Below the pieces are notes generated by a model that worked only from the letters and a program-made list of their open reading frames with translations, was not told where the DNA came from and did no database searches. A DNA stretch of 64,000 nucleotides from Hirudinaria manillensis (lineage: Eukaryota > Annelida > Clitellata > Hirudinida > Hirudinidae): NCBI GenBank assembly GCA_034509925.1, contig CM067530.1, positions 10,976,001 to 11,040,000 of the forward strand, written 5' to 3'. Position numbers and translations under genes: made by a program. Shown one piece after another: positions 18,092 through 31,700 of this stretch. The stretch's first letter is position 1, and the number at the start of each line of letters is the position of its first letter.

Positions 18092-21000
18092 ATGTCCGGA
18101 CAAGCAGTCATGGCACGAATTTGTGCCATATGCATCTTGGGGTTTTGTATATGTTTTGGCCCACTGAGAGGTTAGTATATTTTAAAATATAGCGGCCATA
18201 ATGCCTGATGAATTCTAATTAATTCTTTTGAAATGAAATTCTGAATTATTCGCTTCAAATCTAGGTAATGAGGTTGATAAATGCAGTGACTTCTATAGCC
18301 ACGCTTGCACAGGTTTGAAAGAATCAGGGTTCTTGCTTAGAAATAAAAAAACTGACAGAGAAAAATATGGTACATAATTTTACGTTGCATTGAATATCGA
18401 ATATATAGCCGCCTTATTATATTACAAAAATTTAAAAATTGTTTCACTGTGTTAGTGGCTAGAGTGGATAAATTAAAGACCAATACAGACAGCCCTTTCT
18501 ACTCCTATTACCAATCGTGCTTAAAAAGAGGTGACTGTGATGGTGCTTTCTATTTCTAGTCAATTTTTTAATTTATACCTTTTTATCCTTTCATTTTGAT
18601 TTCTAATTACTTTTGTTATAGAGGGTAGCGCAAGCTTCTTAAAATCAAAGATGAGGCAGATAATTATGGGAACTTACAAAGAAAAGAAACTTCACGAAGA
18701 GGATATTGCCAAACTGTTGGATGATACTGCTACTTTGGATAACACTTTGTTTGAATTTGGATACGAGCACACAAATAAAAATAAATTTGTGGTTAGTTTT
18801 TGTTTTGAAATGAATTTGCAATGAAAATATATTAAATGGGCTTTAATTGAATAAGCATATTGAATCATATTTCGGTTCAATTCTTTTTCTATAGATTGCT
18901 GGGAGAACGTGGTTGATGCGATCTGAGATTGAGAGGAATTCGAGCGATTATGAAGAGTATGAAAATTTTGTCAAAAAATTATTTAATGAACTTGATAGTC
19001 TCTACGATGAAGATGAATGGATGAATGTACTGAAGTTGGAAAAGGAAATAATGGAGGTATGCCATTTAAGAGAATATTGTGAAAATCAGAAATTAAGAAA
19101 TAAATTATAAATGAAAAACTAAAAATTAAAAATTTAAATTATGCTCATATTTTCCTATTACACTAATAAATTATTAATGTTTGAGGTTTTCTTATCTTGA
19201 AGGCTGTCAATAAGCACAAGGGCGACAACTCTTATTATTTTAATAATGGAAAACTATTTTATTATCCCCAAAAAAAGAAGGAAAGTTATACATTGGATCA
19301 GTTAAGTGAAAAATTGTCGAAATCGAAAGGGGTGAGAATTTTTTTTTCAGATTATCCATTGTTTTACTAGATTTGTTTTTTCAAATAATTTAATATAATT
19401 TAATAATAATTAACATTTTTGATTGATTAATAATTTAATTTAATTTAATTTATGACAACACAAACTAAAATCAAAATCAAATAATCCATTGAAATCATGC
19501 TTCAATTTATTTTGAAAGTAATTTTGAAAATGACCAAAAATTACAAACGATTTTCAGGCTCCCAAATTCAAGTTAGCAAAGTTCCTCAAATATTTCCACG
19601 ATCGAATTTTGTCAGGTGTTTTACATTCAGAAGTGGTCTTCATGGGTTTGGCCTACTTCAAAGAACTCCAGGATATATTGAGCGGATATGAAACCCAGTA
19701 AACTTTATTGATTCTAACAAATTTTAAAACTAGTAATTAAAAAAAAATTCAATCACAAGTCGATAAATATAATCTCATGTTAATAACTCCAATAATTAAT
19801 TTCTAGATGTCATCGAAAGTAATTTTGCTTTACCATATTTTATGCAGTTTAATATTTTCATTTTCTCTTCTATTTCCAGCTTGATCGCAAGATACGTATT
19901 TCTGAGGAGCGTACTCGCTCTCTACTACACCATGCCGGAGCGATTCCAAGAAATGCCTTCGAATGAAGTTGCTTCGGTTTGAAAGTTGAATTTTTTAACA
20001 TGAATTCATTAGAAAGGGACTGCCAAGGTCTCTCTAGAAAGAACCAAATTTGTATGCATAGCGAGCGCGGGGGGAGGCAAATTTCTAAAAAAATAAACTT
20101 TCCTCTGATGTCTTGACCCCGGCCAAATTTTTCTAAGACCAAAGTATTTTAAATCAGTTGCTGTGAAGAATGCTTACAAAGTTATATAATTAATGTATTA
20201 CTTGGGTAATCTAAATGGAAGTCGCGCCAATCCATTGCGCGGTGGAAATTTTTAAATTTGGTTGAACGGTGATTTAATTTCCATCGCAAAATAAGATTTT
20301 AATTTTGTTTAAATAGAGACTTGATCTTCGCTCTTGGCTGGAGAAAGACGAAGACCAATGTGTTAGAGAAACAAATTTAAATATGAAAGATCTAGAGGAA
20401 CAATACTACATGGATAAAAGTTTTTCTGGACAGAAAGGAATCATGGTTTCATAACTAACTATGTTTTTGTTCTTTTACCATAAAATATTCATAAAAGAAG
20501 ATTATAAACTCTAAATAGGCAGATGATCTCTACAAAAGCATAAAAGAAAACATGGAAAAAAGCTTGCGAAATGATTCATGTATGCCCAACAACAAAGTTA
20601 GAGATATATTACAAAAGGTTATAATTATAACTTGGAGATTGAAATAAATTACTATATTTGTGAAAGTATGCGATCAATTGGCTTAACCTGGTGTTTATAG
20701 TTGAAGGCCATGACCGTACATATGGGCAGATTTGAACTTCCTTATTTTGAATATAAAAAGGTGAACAAATTTAAGCTATTAAATTGAAAAATTAATTGCT
20801 TTCAAATTCAATAATTTGATAACAACATAATTAAGAAGAAAAATGTCAGAATTTCATTGATTTTCTTAAAAGTCCTATTTCAATAAAGACAAATATTACT
20901 AATAATAAAATATTAATAAGTTATTATTTGTATGCTTGAAATCTTGAAAACATAATAAATATAATAAATCTATTTCATTCCTAGTGGCCATCTTAAAAAG

Positions 21001-22708
21001 TGTTTTTCTATTGTCACGGCAGACTTCATTCTACAACGGATCATACTTTGAAAATGTTCTGGCACTCAAGAGAGAATTTATTCAAACAATTTCTGAGGGA
21101 GAAAAGGGATTTGGTCTTCAAAATTTAACGTTGGCAACTCATTTGTTATTGTCGATATGAGCTCAGGAAAGAATATAAATTAATAAATACCTGATTAGAT
21201 TTTATAAAAGCTGATTTTAAACAATAATTAATTGTTATTTATTGCAAAATAAAAGAGAATGCCATATTTCACAGTCGAAAAATTAAACTTATATTCCAGG
21301 AGTTTTCGGAGGGCTCACAGGATATCCTACTATGACAAACTCAACAACACATTGTGTATGGAAATTATTTGGATTATTATAAAAAAAAATGTTTTTGTAA
21401 TCTAATTGCACTTTGTGCTGACGTATATAACCTCTTCTTTCAGACATCTTCTCCTATGTTTTTAATACGGCGACAGAACACAAGTATGGGGCTGTTTGTT
21501 GATATTTTTCATTGAAATAGTTTAAATTTCACTCCCTTTGCAGTGAAATTAACTCTTTCAGGAGTTAAATTTTACTTTTAGATCTGAGTTCGTTGGAGCA
21601 GCTGGTCCTCACGTTGTGGAAGCTTTGTTTAATGCCTTCAATAAGGAGGACTTCACGAAATGTTCTGGAATGAAGAAAAAAGTAATTCGCATGGAATATA
21701 GTCTTTATTGTGTATACAGCTATAGCTGTTACACCTATTTATTTTTGCGTGGACCTTGATTTATGGATATTACATTCATAGAATTATAAAGCCACATTGT
21801 AACCAATATCTGTCTGATTCTGAACATATGCCTGGAACTCAAGAATTTCACAAGATGATCCTTAAACGGGTCTATAAGAATTAAAGGGATTGATAAATTC
21901 GGCAAAGCCATCGCATGATTAATTGATCCTTGTTATTAAATTTTGGTTATTAATTTTTATTTTAGAAACAATTAACTGCTGCTACCAGAGAAAAGCCAGA
22001 AGAATATTTTCTGGAGACAAAATTGGATCTTTCATTCAAGGCAAGAGTTTCTCTTTATTAACGAATTAACGAATCTGACGATATATCATTCGAATCCTAT
22101 AATTTGGTTAAAAAGTTTGTTGGGAGTATGTTAAGGATATTTCTGAGTCTATTCAACAATGCCAACTGTAATTTGTGAATTTTACTATTTGGGAATAAAG
22201 CCCGTCAATTTGTTTAAGTTTGTAAATGCTGATATGGCATCTCAGGAAATCTTGAAAGTACAATTTAAAATATTCCAAATATTATCTCTCGATTCTACAT
22301 TTCCATTTAAGGCTTACCAAAGTCAGAATTCTGGATCTCAGGAGAATAGCGAAACGTTTTTCTTAACCTTCGCAAAGGTAGAAACCACTTTTTAACGATT
22401 TGAAGGAATAATTCACAAAACAATTGATATTTTTAACACAAGTTATATTTTCGCTCTGGAATTTGTTAGTGATTAAAAAACAACAATAATAATAATCTTT
22501 CAACTTTTAGGAGTTTTGTGGTCTAAATGATGAAAAAGAAAGGTTACATTTGTTTTTATTTTCATTGATCGTTTCGTTGATCCCTATTAAATAAATTTTA
22601 TTTATATTCTTGACTTTATCAATAATTTCATGAAATTTATTTTCAATCAGATTGAACAAAATCCTATCATCCAACGAACCATTCAGAAAGGCATTTAAAT
22701 GCCCCTAA
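18092..22708 (+). CDS. Secreted M13 (neprilysin-fold) pseudopeptidase A
   Basis: Nineteen exons: 18092-18170, 18265-18369, 18456-18530, 18622-18791, 18895-19056, 19203-19331, 19558-19697, 19880-19976, 20317-20445, 20519-20617, 20701-20760, 21023-21129, 21300-21355, 21444-21483, 21582-21681, 21966-22040, 22312-22377, 22511-22542, 22651-22708. Product 592 residues, against roughly 700-780 for usual M13. It starts with a signal-like peptide (ARICAICILGFCICF) rather than a type II anchor. M13 landmarks follow: CSDFYSHAC, SPFYSYYQSCLK, LEEQYYMDKSFSG, and the C-terminal FFLTFAKEFC and FRKAFKC. Where M13 has GHEITHAF (zinc HExxH) it reads GPHVVEAL (about 491-498). The ENxxD segment reads EEYFL. By family knowledge it should not bind zinc or cleave peptides; a binding role is inference. 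Intron 16 appears GC-AG. Confidence 0.82.
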
Positions 22709-22739
22709 AAAAAGTGGCAAAAGATTTGCTTCCAAATTA

Positions 22740-22745
22740 AATAAA
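22740..22745 (+). terminator. Candidate poly(A) signal, M13-like gene A
   Basis: AATAAA 32 bases past the stop. Gene B has the same arrangement 45 bases past its stop. Confidence 0.5.
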
Positions 22746-23808
22746 ATGAATTCTTCACGGAACAATTTTATTGAATTATTAAAAGTAATACTTAATAATT
22801 AAGTATTAATTAGTAATAAATACGTTGAAATGTCCAAGTTTTGAAAAACAAACGTCGAACTGGTAACCTTGGCGCATAAAACTAATATTTGAAAGTCTGT
22901 CACCAATGGAAAATGAGTAGTCTTATGATTTCCCCTGGTACTAATGTTATTTAAAAACAAAACTGTTTATGGGGAATATTCTCAAGTATAAATAGTTATC
23001 ATTGGTTGGAATACATTGGTTACTATACACCATATATTGTTAAGATATTGTTGACAGAAACTTGAGAGACCCGGGAGTATTTTATTAAATAGACACTCTA
23101 AGAGACACTCTATAAGATAAATTGGATAAATTAATAATATTTAATAACTCTTGATGGTAGTAATTGTATTTACTTATTATGTAATTTCTCTGCTTCAAAA
23201 TCTTCCAAGTCTTAGTATCAACTGAAACAACCTTTTATTTACAATTTATATTTAATTTCTTTATTAAATTAATTTATTTTCATAAAGTTTGACGACCAAA
23301 ATAAAAAAAGAATTTATTGTGAAATCCACACCCAGACGCACGTACGTTATTAAATATTAATCAATAATTTTCCAAAGATATTCGTTTGTATCACAAGTGA
23401 GGATGAATTATGAACAAACAAAGAGATGAAAAAACAAAACAAATGTTCAGCTCTTAATCGATTAAGTAAACTTTTAAAAATCTTTTCAACGAATATTTCC
23501 TCATATTTCACGATTTTACGATTAAAATAAACTTTAATTTTAAATTATCAATAAAATTATAAAATACAAAATCTCCAACCTTTTACCAGCTCAAACATTG
23601 GAACTGAATTTTTGGTAAATTAAATAAACTCTGTTTTTGTTTGAAGCAGTATTTTTTACGTGGGTTGCCATCATTACTGTTGTCTCTTTGAGGGTTTTTA
23701 TACGTCAGATTTTCAATACCAGCCCCGCCTATGGTTGTTACAAACCATAAATCGTAGATTTTGTCGATACAGCGATTGTATTACTAACTTTTAATTCGGG
23801 ACCACAAA
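22746..23808. other. AT-rich spacer between the two M13-like genes
   Basis: No coding frame, RNA gene or notable tandem repeat was recognised. It presumably contains the promoter of gene B. Confidence 0.5.
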
Positions 23809-26800
23809 ATGCTGAAAATGGCACGAATGTACGTCCTGAGTATCCTGATACTGAGCGTGTGTTCTCTTCAAAGTAAGTTTAACACTTAATTAATTATCGT
23901 TAAGAATGTGGGACTTTGGTGGACGTTGAATATCGAAAATTAGACCTCCCCTTACTAGTGATGTGAAACAAATAAAGGTGAAAAGGGTCAAAAGGTCAAA
24001 TAGCTAACCAGAGATCTGGATTCTCCTCATCTTCTCCTAGAAAGAAAACTGAAATGGCCCACGTTCCTGTTGAAAATTGACGGATAAAAATTAGCGCTAC
24101 ATTTTCCATTAAACGAGGAAATCATTAAATTTTCCTTACAAGGTTTAGGCAACAAGTGCGAGGATTTTTACAGTCAGGTCTGTGTCCCAGATGGGAAAAA
24201 CGCAATTTCTGCGGTTGAACAAAGAATCCGTGGAAAAGACAGGGAAAGACTTGGTAAATTCTTCATTTTTATGATAAATGACTTTAGTGTCGTTCCACAT
24301 TTAATTTTTAATTCATTTTTACTAGTTACGATGCTGAATTCCATAAAGGGTAACAGTGATAGTCCTTTCAAATCCTATTACGAGTCATGCCTAAAGCGAG
24401 GTTACAATTGCACTCAATTGATTACATTTATTTTATTAATATGCATTAATAGAATATTACTCAAAATTAGAATGATATATCTCACGTTAAGTAAATTCAC
24501 ATAATTTCAGATGGTAGCGAAAAATTCTTGGAATCAAAGATGAAAGCATTAATCAGGAAGAGTTTCAGAGGGGAGCCTTTGAAAGAAATAGATCTTGCTA
24601 AACTCTTGGACGAAACATCGACTTTGAATAATGGATTCTTCGATTCAGGATTTGAACGCAAAGATAAGAGTACTTTCGCTGTTGGTATTTAAAGCTATCA
24701 TTACAATGCTCTAGTGTGAAAATTTGCAACTAATGAAAGGCGTTAGCTTAATAATTGTAAACTGATGTTTAGTTGAGGACAGAATCTGTTAACAAATAAT
24801 TTTTAAAATGGTTTTGAACTAAATTAATTAATTTATTAATTAGGGTTAGGGTTAATTATTTAATTACGTACAATTTCGAAACCCGATGCTCAGATCGTAG
24901 CAAGAAACAAAAGAAGCACAGAGATTGAAAATTTTTCTCCTTTGTATGAGAAGTACGTGAAATTTGTCAAGATATTATTTGATGACCTTGATTGTCTCTA
25001 TGAAGAGAAGGAATGGGATCTCGTACTAACATTGGAACAAGATATAATAAAGGTTTGTTTCTAGTACAAAGTGTGGATCTAAAAATGGTGGACATCTACT
25101 AAACTTTCTAACTCTGGCTATAATTACAATGACCATTTTCAGTTGATTAGGGAATTAAAAGGTAATGGTTTTTACTTTGTTAATGGGAAAATATTTTATT
25201 ATGAACAAAATGAAAAGCAAGAAACAAAGTACGATATAAATAAACTACGTCAAGAACTAAAAGTTCACCCAAAGGTAAGCTGTTTGAATACAGGCAGATA
25301 AAATATTGACGTATATATTACAATATAAAATGCATGTGAATCTAATTATAACTTCAATATGCATGAGTGATTTTAATCAAGTTCGCATTAAATGTTTTTT
25401 TTTCATTTGCAGAAATTCAATTTATCGAAATTCCTCGAATATTTTGAGGAACAGATCAAGTCAAGAGTTGAAAGTTCGAAGGTCATCTTCATGGGTCTTG
25501 AGTACTTCAAAGGTCTACAGAAAATTCTGAGCAAATATCCATACAAGTACTTAAAAACCATATTATATCTGGAATTGTTTTAACCATGTGGATTGGATTT
25601 TAAAACAAAAAAGATTAATTAGAATTTAATATTTCCACAAAGTTTTAAACAATTATAACCTAACTATGAAGTGCGTTTGGACAGCATAACTGCAAGGTAC
25701 ATAATGCTGCAAAGTACTTTGTCTCTGTTCGGTGCACTACCGCAAGACTTCCAAGATATGGCCAAAGAAACTTTTCCGGTACTCAACTTTGACTTGCTTA
25801 GCACGTTAAGTATTATTTTATATAATTAGTAAAAGTTCTATCGCTAAACCATTAATAATTATAAAATTCCCCAGTTTAAAATTTTAATTTTTTTTTTAGG
25901 ATGGAAACCATCAATATCCTTATTCCAAAAATGACGAAGATTCTTGTTACACCGAGACACAAAAAAACTTGAAATATCTAGAAGAGCAATTTTACATGGA
26001 CACAATTTTCACTGACGAGATAAAAAGCATGGTCCCAAGTTCATTTAATTTTATTTGCTAATAATGATTTTAAAATTATTCAATTTTAAATCTCTAATTA
26101 CTTGATTAATGATGCTACAAATACAGGCCAATAACCTCTCAAAAAGCATAATAAGAAAGTTAATAAAGGAACTGGAAGAGTGTCTGCCAAAGAATATATC
26201 AAAAGTTGTTATGGATCAGCATACTTTCATTTTAATTAAATATAAACCACGAACATGATAAATAAAACTAATCTTCTAAACCACATTGTCAAATAGCATT
26301 TAGATTTGTTGACTAAAAACACTATTTATCATTAAGTTTTATTTAATCTTATTTTAGTTTTATCTGATTTTAATCGTGTAGAGGTTTTTCGGCATGAAGT
26401 TAAGGTTAATAAATCTATTTTCAGATCAAAGATATGACAGTCCACTTGGGACGATTTGACCTTCCCTATGTTCAATATAAAAATGTATGTGGTCTTTTAA
26501 GATACTTCCTGAATTATCTAAGTTTTTTTATCTTGGAGTTACTTTATGTCAAGTGCTTGTTTGAATCATTTAAACCAATTCTTATAATGACACTTGCATT
26601 GATGCCACTAACAGACTTCCTTCTACAACGGATCCTATTTTGAAAATTTGCTCGCTTTCAAGAGAGATTTCATTAGGATTATAGCCCCTGGAGAGAAAGG
26701 AATTGGTCTTCAGAATATTACGTAAATCAAAATAACTTTAAAAATATAATATTTTTCTCTTAAATATAACTTTTTTCTACTTTTAAAGTTAAGTTTCATA

Positions 26801-28475
26801 GTAAAAATACAAAGCTGCAATTTCTAATGATTTTATATTCTTTATTCCAAGGGATTTTCAAAGGACTCGCAAATTATCCTACTACGACAGATCCGCTAAT
26901 ACGTTGTGTAAAAAATGAGATTTTAATCTTTTAAACAAATTTTGACAAAAATTTAGACAAAATAATTTTTTATTGCCATAGTAACCACAAACTTAATTTC
27001 ACAATATTTTTCAGATGTTCTACCCTACGTGTTCAATACTAAAACAAAACATGCGTACGACAGTTACATATTTTAGGACTTTTTGATTGAAATCATTAAA
27101 TTTAATACTTTATAATTAATTCATCTATAATTAAAGTAATTAGATACAAAACTAAACACTCAAATTATATTTAGCGCATCACATTTATTTCAATGTAAAC
27201 TTTATCGCACTAGGTTTAGATCTTGGACTGTTAAATAATAATTTTATATTTCAGATCCGAATTTTTTGCCACGGCCGGTCCTCACATCGTGGAGGCTTTT
27301 CTCGAAGCCATCGGAACAACTAATTCGACTAAATGTCCAAAGAATAGGAAAAAGGTGCACTTCAAATGAAAATTAGTTTCATTGTTGCAATCTACTTCCT
27401 CGGACCCTACGTCCACAATGCGGTGTCTCATCCTTTGAGTTTTTGGGAAATTCCAAAACACGTACAGAATTATGCCTGATGATTTGGGGCTGGAGTCTGC
27501 TGTCTTTAAGAGGGATGGAGATTCCTGGGTGAAACACTGACCTAATGGGACACATGTTTGCAACTATTTTCCACTCTTAGAATATGCCTATTTAACATAA
27601 AAGCAAAAAGTTATGTAAGCATAAAAAGGCAGAGAAGATGATTAGAATTATTGAATTTAAAATATCAATATTAAATTATTAAGACAGTACTTTTAATTAT
27701 TATCTTATATAATATATTATTTAATACGAGGCTGTTTTTATTTATTTTTTTTATTTAGGGCCAGAAACAAGAAAAGCTAGACATTTTGGGAAAGAAGCTT
27801 GAGCTGACATATAAGGCAAGATTAATCTGTTGTAATCAGAATTCATACATAAAAACCACAAAATCTCGGATATTTTAAATTGGTCGCTTCAATGTTATTC
27901 AGTATTATTACTGCAATAATGAGCTTGGAAGAGATCTCAAGACACTAAATGAGATATATGCCTCCATTACTTACCTTTCTGATTGCTAATCTACTTTTCA
28001 GGCTTTTGAGGAATACAGAAAGATCAGGAAACCAGAAAAGGATGATCTCAAGCTGTTCTTTCTCACTTTAGCAAAGGTTACATTTCTTCAGACATTTCTA
28101 AAAATTTTGTAAAAAATTTTTTGAAAGACCACTCACAACTTGGAGATTTTTAGAAAGGTAGGCTGAACAACTACACCCACACATTTAAGTACTTTGCATC
28201 CTATGATATGCATTATTGTTTCAATCAATTTGCTTTCAAGGAAATGTGCCTGGCACAACCAAAGAACAGGCCAGTTTCCTTTATCACTCCATATTATAAT
28301 TTATATCCATATTTATAATCTTATTTAGAAAAATATGTTAGATCTTGCAACTTTTAAAAAATAATGCATTATCTGTGGGAAATAAAATAAATAATTAAGA
28401 ATGATAAACAAATGCAGGCTGATCACATTTATCAATTCCAAGGTCCAGCAAGCCTTTAAATGCAAGACAATTTAG
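23809..28475 (+). CDS. Secreted M13 (neprilysin-fold) pseudopeptidase B
   Basis: Tandem paralog of gene A with matching exon order: 23809-23872, 24143-24253, 24326-24400, 24511-24680, 24894-25052, 25143-25274, 25413-25546, 25685-25778, 25900-26031, 26127-26204 (3' edge uncertain, 26207 possible), 26425-26484, 26615-26721, 26852-26907, 27015-27054, 27255-27354, 27759-27815, 28002-28076, 28241-28269, 28418-28475. About 576 residues. A signal-like start (YVLSILILSVCSLQ) is followed by CEDFYSQVC, SPFKSYYESCLK, LEEQFYMDTIF, and the C-terminal FFLTLAKEMC and QQAFKC. The zinc site reads GPHIVEAF (about 479-486) in place of GHEITHAF. The second motif ENxxD aligns with KLDIL, losing both acids. Like A it keeps the ectodomain Cys pattern but lacks catalytic residues. 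Introns 16 and 18 look GC-AG. Expected secreted; function unknown. Confidence 0.82.
24839..24856. repeat. Telomere-like TTAGGG tract
   Basis: TTAGGGTTAGGGTTAA inside intron 4 of M13-like gene B, about 40 bases before exon 5. Confidence 0.7.
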
Positions 28476-28519
28476 ACCCTGTTGCCTTGCTGGAGCAATT
28501 ATTATTTGATTTTTAATTA

Positions 28520-28525
28520 AATAAA
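28520..28525 (+). terminator. Candidate poly(A) signal, M13-like gene B
   Basis: AATAAA 45 bases past the stop, in the 313-base gap to the converging RAD9 3' end. Confidence 0.5.
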
Positions 28526-28788
28526 ATCATGTAAACATCCACCATTTTATCAATTTGCACTGCAAAGTTAGCTGCTGAAAGGCTCCATCTGACCAAATTA
28601 AAACAGCATCCACGAAATGCAAACCTGGCTCAGTGCCAAGTTCATCACAAAAAGATATTTTGAGGAAAATGGGCACAAGAATGTGACACCAAACTAAACA
28701 ACATGTCGTTCACTTTATAAGTATCAGAGCAAATTCACACAAAATCCACACACAAACAGAATCCTTCCTCATTTTTCACAACAAACAT

Positions 28789-31700
28789 TCATCCTTCGTC
28801 TTCGGAATCTTCCGCCAAAACGGCATAATTTTCGTCTGCCTTTCTGCTCCCGACAGCTTGGTTGATCGAATCCTCCTGCGACTGTGATTGGCTGAGGCCA
28901 AAGAAGAGTGACCTGAACTGTAAAGACAAAGTAAATAACTATGATGAACCAATCAAGTACACAATTCTTAAGACAACCACAAAAGCAATTGTTTCGATGA
29001 CAATGTCAACTGACAACCATATTATTCTCAAAGGAGACCTAATTCAAACTAAAATCACACATAATTAAAAAAAATTAATATTAAAAATAATACTAAATAT
29101 TATAATAGTTATTAAATCTCTGGCTCTCTCTGAATGTATCATCACCACTGCTGCTATGACCACAACACCCTGTAGTAGCAGATGCTGCATTTTTATTGCA
29201 ATTATCATCATCACCATCACCATCATCATCATTACCCTCTTGGTCGGAGGTTCCTCAGGAGGAGTTCCAGGCACAACATCATCGTCGTCGTCTTCGTCTT
29301 CATCATTACAACCAGCATCATTATCATAATCCCGATCTTCCAATCTGGAATCTTCTGCCAACGTTCGTGGAACTTGTTTCTTGTGGATGAATTCAATTCA
29401 AACATCATTTACAAGAAGAACAACATTGTGTCTTAAACATAAATTCTTATAAATAACCAACATCACAACGTCTTGCATGAGTTGGTTTGAGAATTCATCC
29501 AAACTAACACTAACGAGGGTTTCCAAAGCACCTCCTTGGCCATCATTATCATCATCGTCGTCTTCAAGAATTATCGGTTGAAAAACCGTTGCAGGTTTTG
29601 TTCTATTCGAAGACCGGCTTTCGCCGGCATCGCTGCCGGACCTCCCCCCGAATCGTTCGACCAATGACGATCCTCTGTCGTAGTTCGACTCCGCCTTCCT
29701 TTTGGTCCTCGGAGTCGGCATTCCAGGGAGATCGTCTTCCGGACCCCTAAGTTGACGAGAACTCCGAGCCGACGAGGTTTGACGGGAATCTTGCGACCCG
29801 AGCGAGTCCCCCTGACCTCGTGTCGTGAAGTAAGAACCGGTCGGCGTTTTAATGGAGTTTGTGACTCGGTTCTCTGCCCCAACGTCGTCGTCGTCGTCAT
29901 CACCATCATCGGCGAAAGTTCGAACGAGGGTCGCATCAGCAATGAAATGCGATTCATTGTCGAGCCTGCTGGATTCATCTTCCTCCCTGAGTGAGTGAAT
30001 GAATGAATGAATGAATGAATGGACGAACAAATGAATGAATGTTACTTTAGACATCATCAATGATGAAGTGAGTGAACATGCTTGTGATGATGATGATGAT
30101 GAAGACGACGATGATATCAGTGATGCCAATGACAACAACAACGATGGTGACAGTCACCTGGAGTTGGAAACATCAAACAGAACCTTCTTCTCATTCTCAG
30201 AACGTTTCCCTTTTTTCTTCTCCAATTTGGATGTCGACTGACCGACCCTCTTCCTGCTTTTTTGAAATAAAAACAAAACAAACAAAACTTAACAACAGGT
30301 TCCCACCAGCAATGGCAGTACTTGAAAACACCTGGGGGGAGAAGGTTATTTACTCATTCACTCACTCTCTACTCCACCCACTCACTGTTCTTAATTCCCC
30401 ATAACCGATCTGCTCGATGGACTCACCTGACGGAAGCCTCATCACCGGCAGCAGCCGTGGAATTGTTGCTTTGATCCCCGGAGAAAACCGTGGCGAGAAC
30501 CAGGTGGGCGTCGAAGGTGGGGTCGGAATCAACGACGAATACTATTGGCCTGGAAATCGACCAATGGGGTTTTTTTTAAACCTCACACAGTTTATGAGTG
30601 AGAGTTCAAGTCGAGAGAGATTAACTAATCATTGTTAATAATGTTGTGAATAAGTTAAACATTATGCATAAATTATTGCAACAAATATGTTGTCAACCAA
30701 GACACGATGTCCCCTCAATCATTCTGAATTTAGCTGTCTGTCTGTCTGTCATTTCCTCCATCCATCCATCCATCCACCCATTCCTTCCAGCATTCAAAAT
30801 ACTCACTCCCCTGCTCCCCTCACAAATGTGGAGAATTGAAGGTTGGGACCCTCACAGAAGAACAACAAGGCCTGAAAGTTTGAAGAAGGAATTTACTATT
30901 AATTTATTATTATTAATATTATTATTATTATTATTATTATATCTGCCAATAAATAAATACTAATATTAATAGCATTCTCTTGGTTACTGTCTCACACTTC
31001 TTTTGATAAATGAATTTTTTGTGCAAATGAGATATCAAGAAAGCATATCATTTTGTGCCTCTGCAAATCAAACATTCAAATCTTATCAATGACTTGCTGA
31101 CTGGTGAGTTTATTGATAGAGAGAAAGTACAAAAAGGTTTTGAATATTAATTGACATCAAATCGTCATCATGATTGCTTGCCCGAAATTCCTTGAGGCAG
31201 AAGATGACCTTGACGGGCGTCGAGACGACATTGTACTCGTCGAACTCCTCCGACAACAACTCGACTTCGGTCCTCAGGACGTTGTTGGAGTTCTCGGCTG
31301 AGGAAAATACGATGCCAGTTGATGATGATGATGATGACGATGGTAATGAGATCACCACATCATGTGGCCAATAATAGCGAGGGATTGATCGAGCAAAGCA
31401 TCGAAAGAGTTGCTGGTGTTCTTGAAATTAACTTTGCTAACGACTTATTTATTTTTATGATTTCATGATCGGAGGCCAGGACAAGAATTCTGTCCCATTT
31501 CATGGGTCAATCTTAGAGTGTGGATAAACACAGCATTAGATCTCGTTCAATCATCTAAACATGCAAAGCGAACTCAAAAAACATGGCATCAACAACGATG
31601 ATGACGACAACTACGATGATGTCTGGTGTCCAAAACCTACCAGTCTCAAGCACATGGTTTGTTACAATGGCTTTGTCCTGGAAAAGTTGGAGGCTCATTT

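Noticed and set aside
18092-28475. Active neprilysin-type metallopeptidases
   Set aside because: The HExxH site is replaced by GPHVVEAL/GPHIVEAF in both genes and the ENxxD motif is not preserved.
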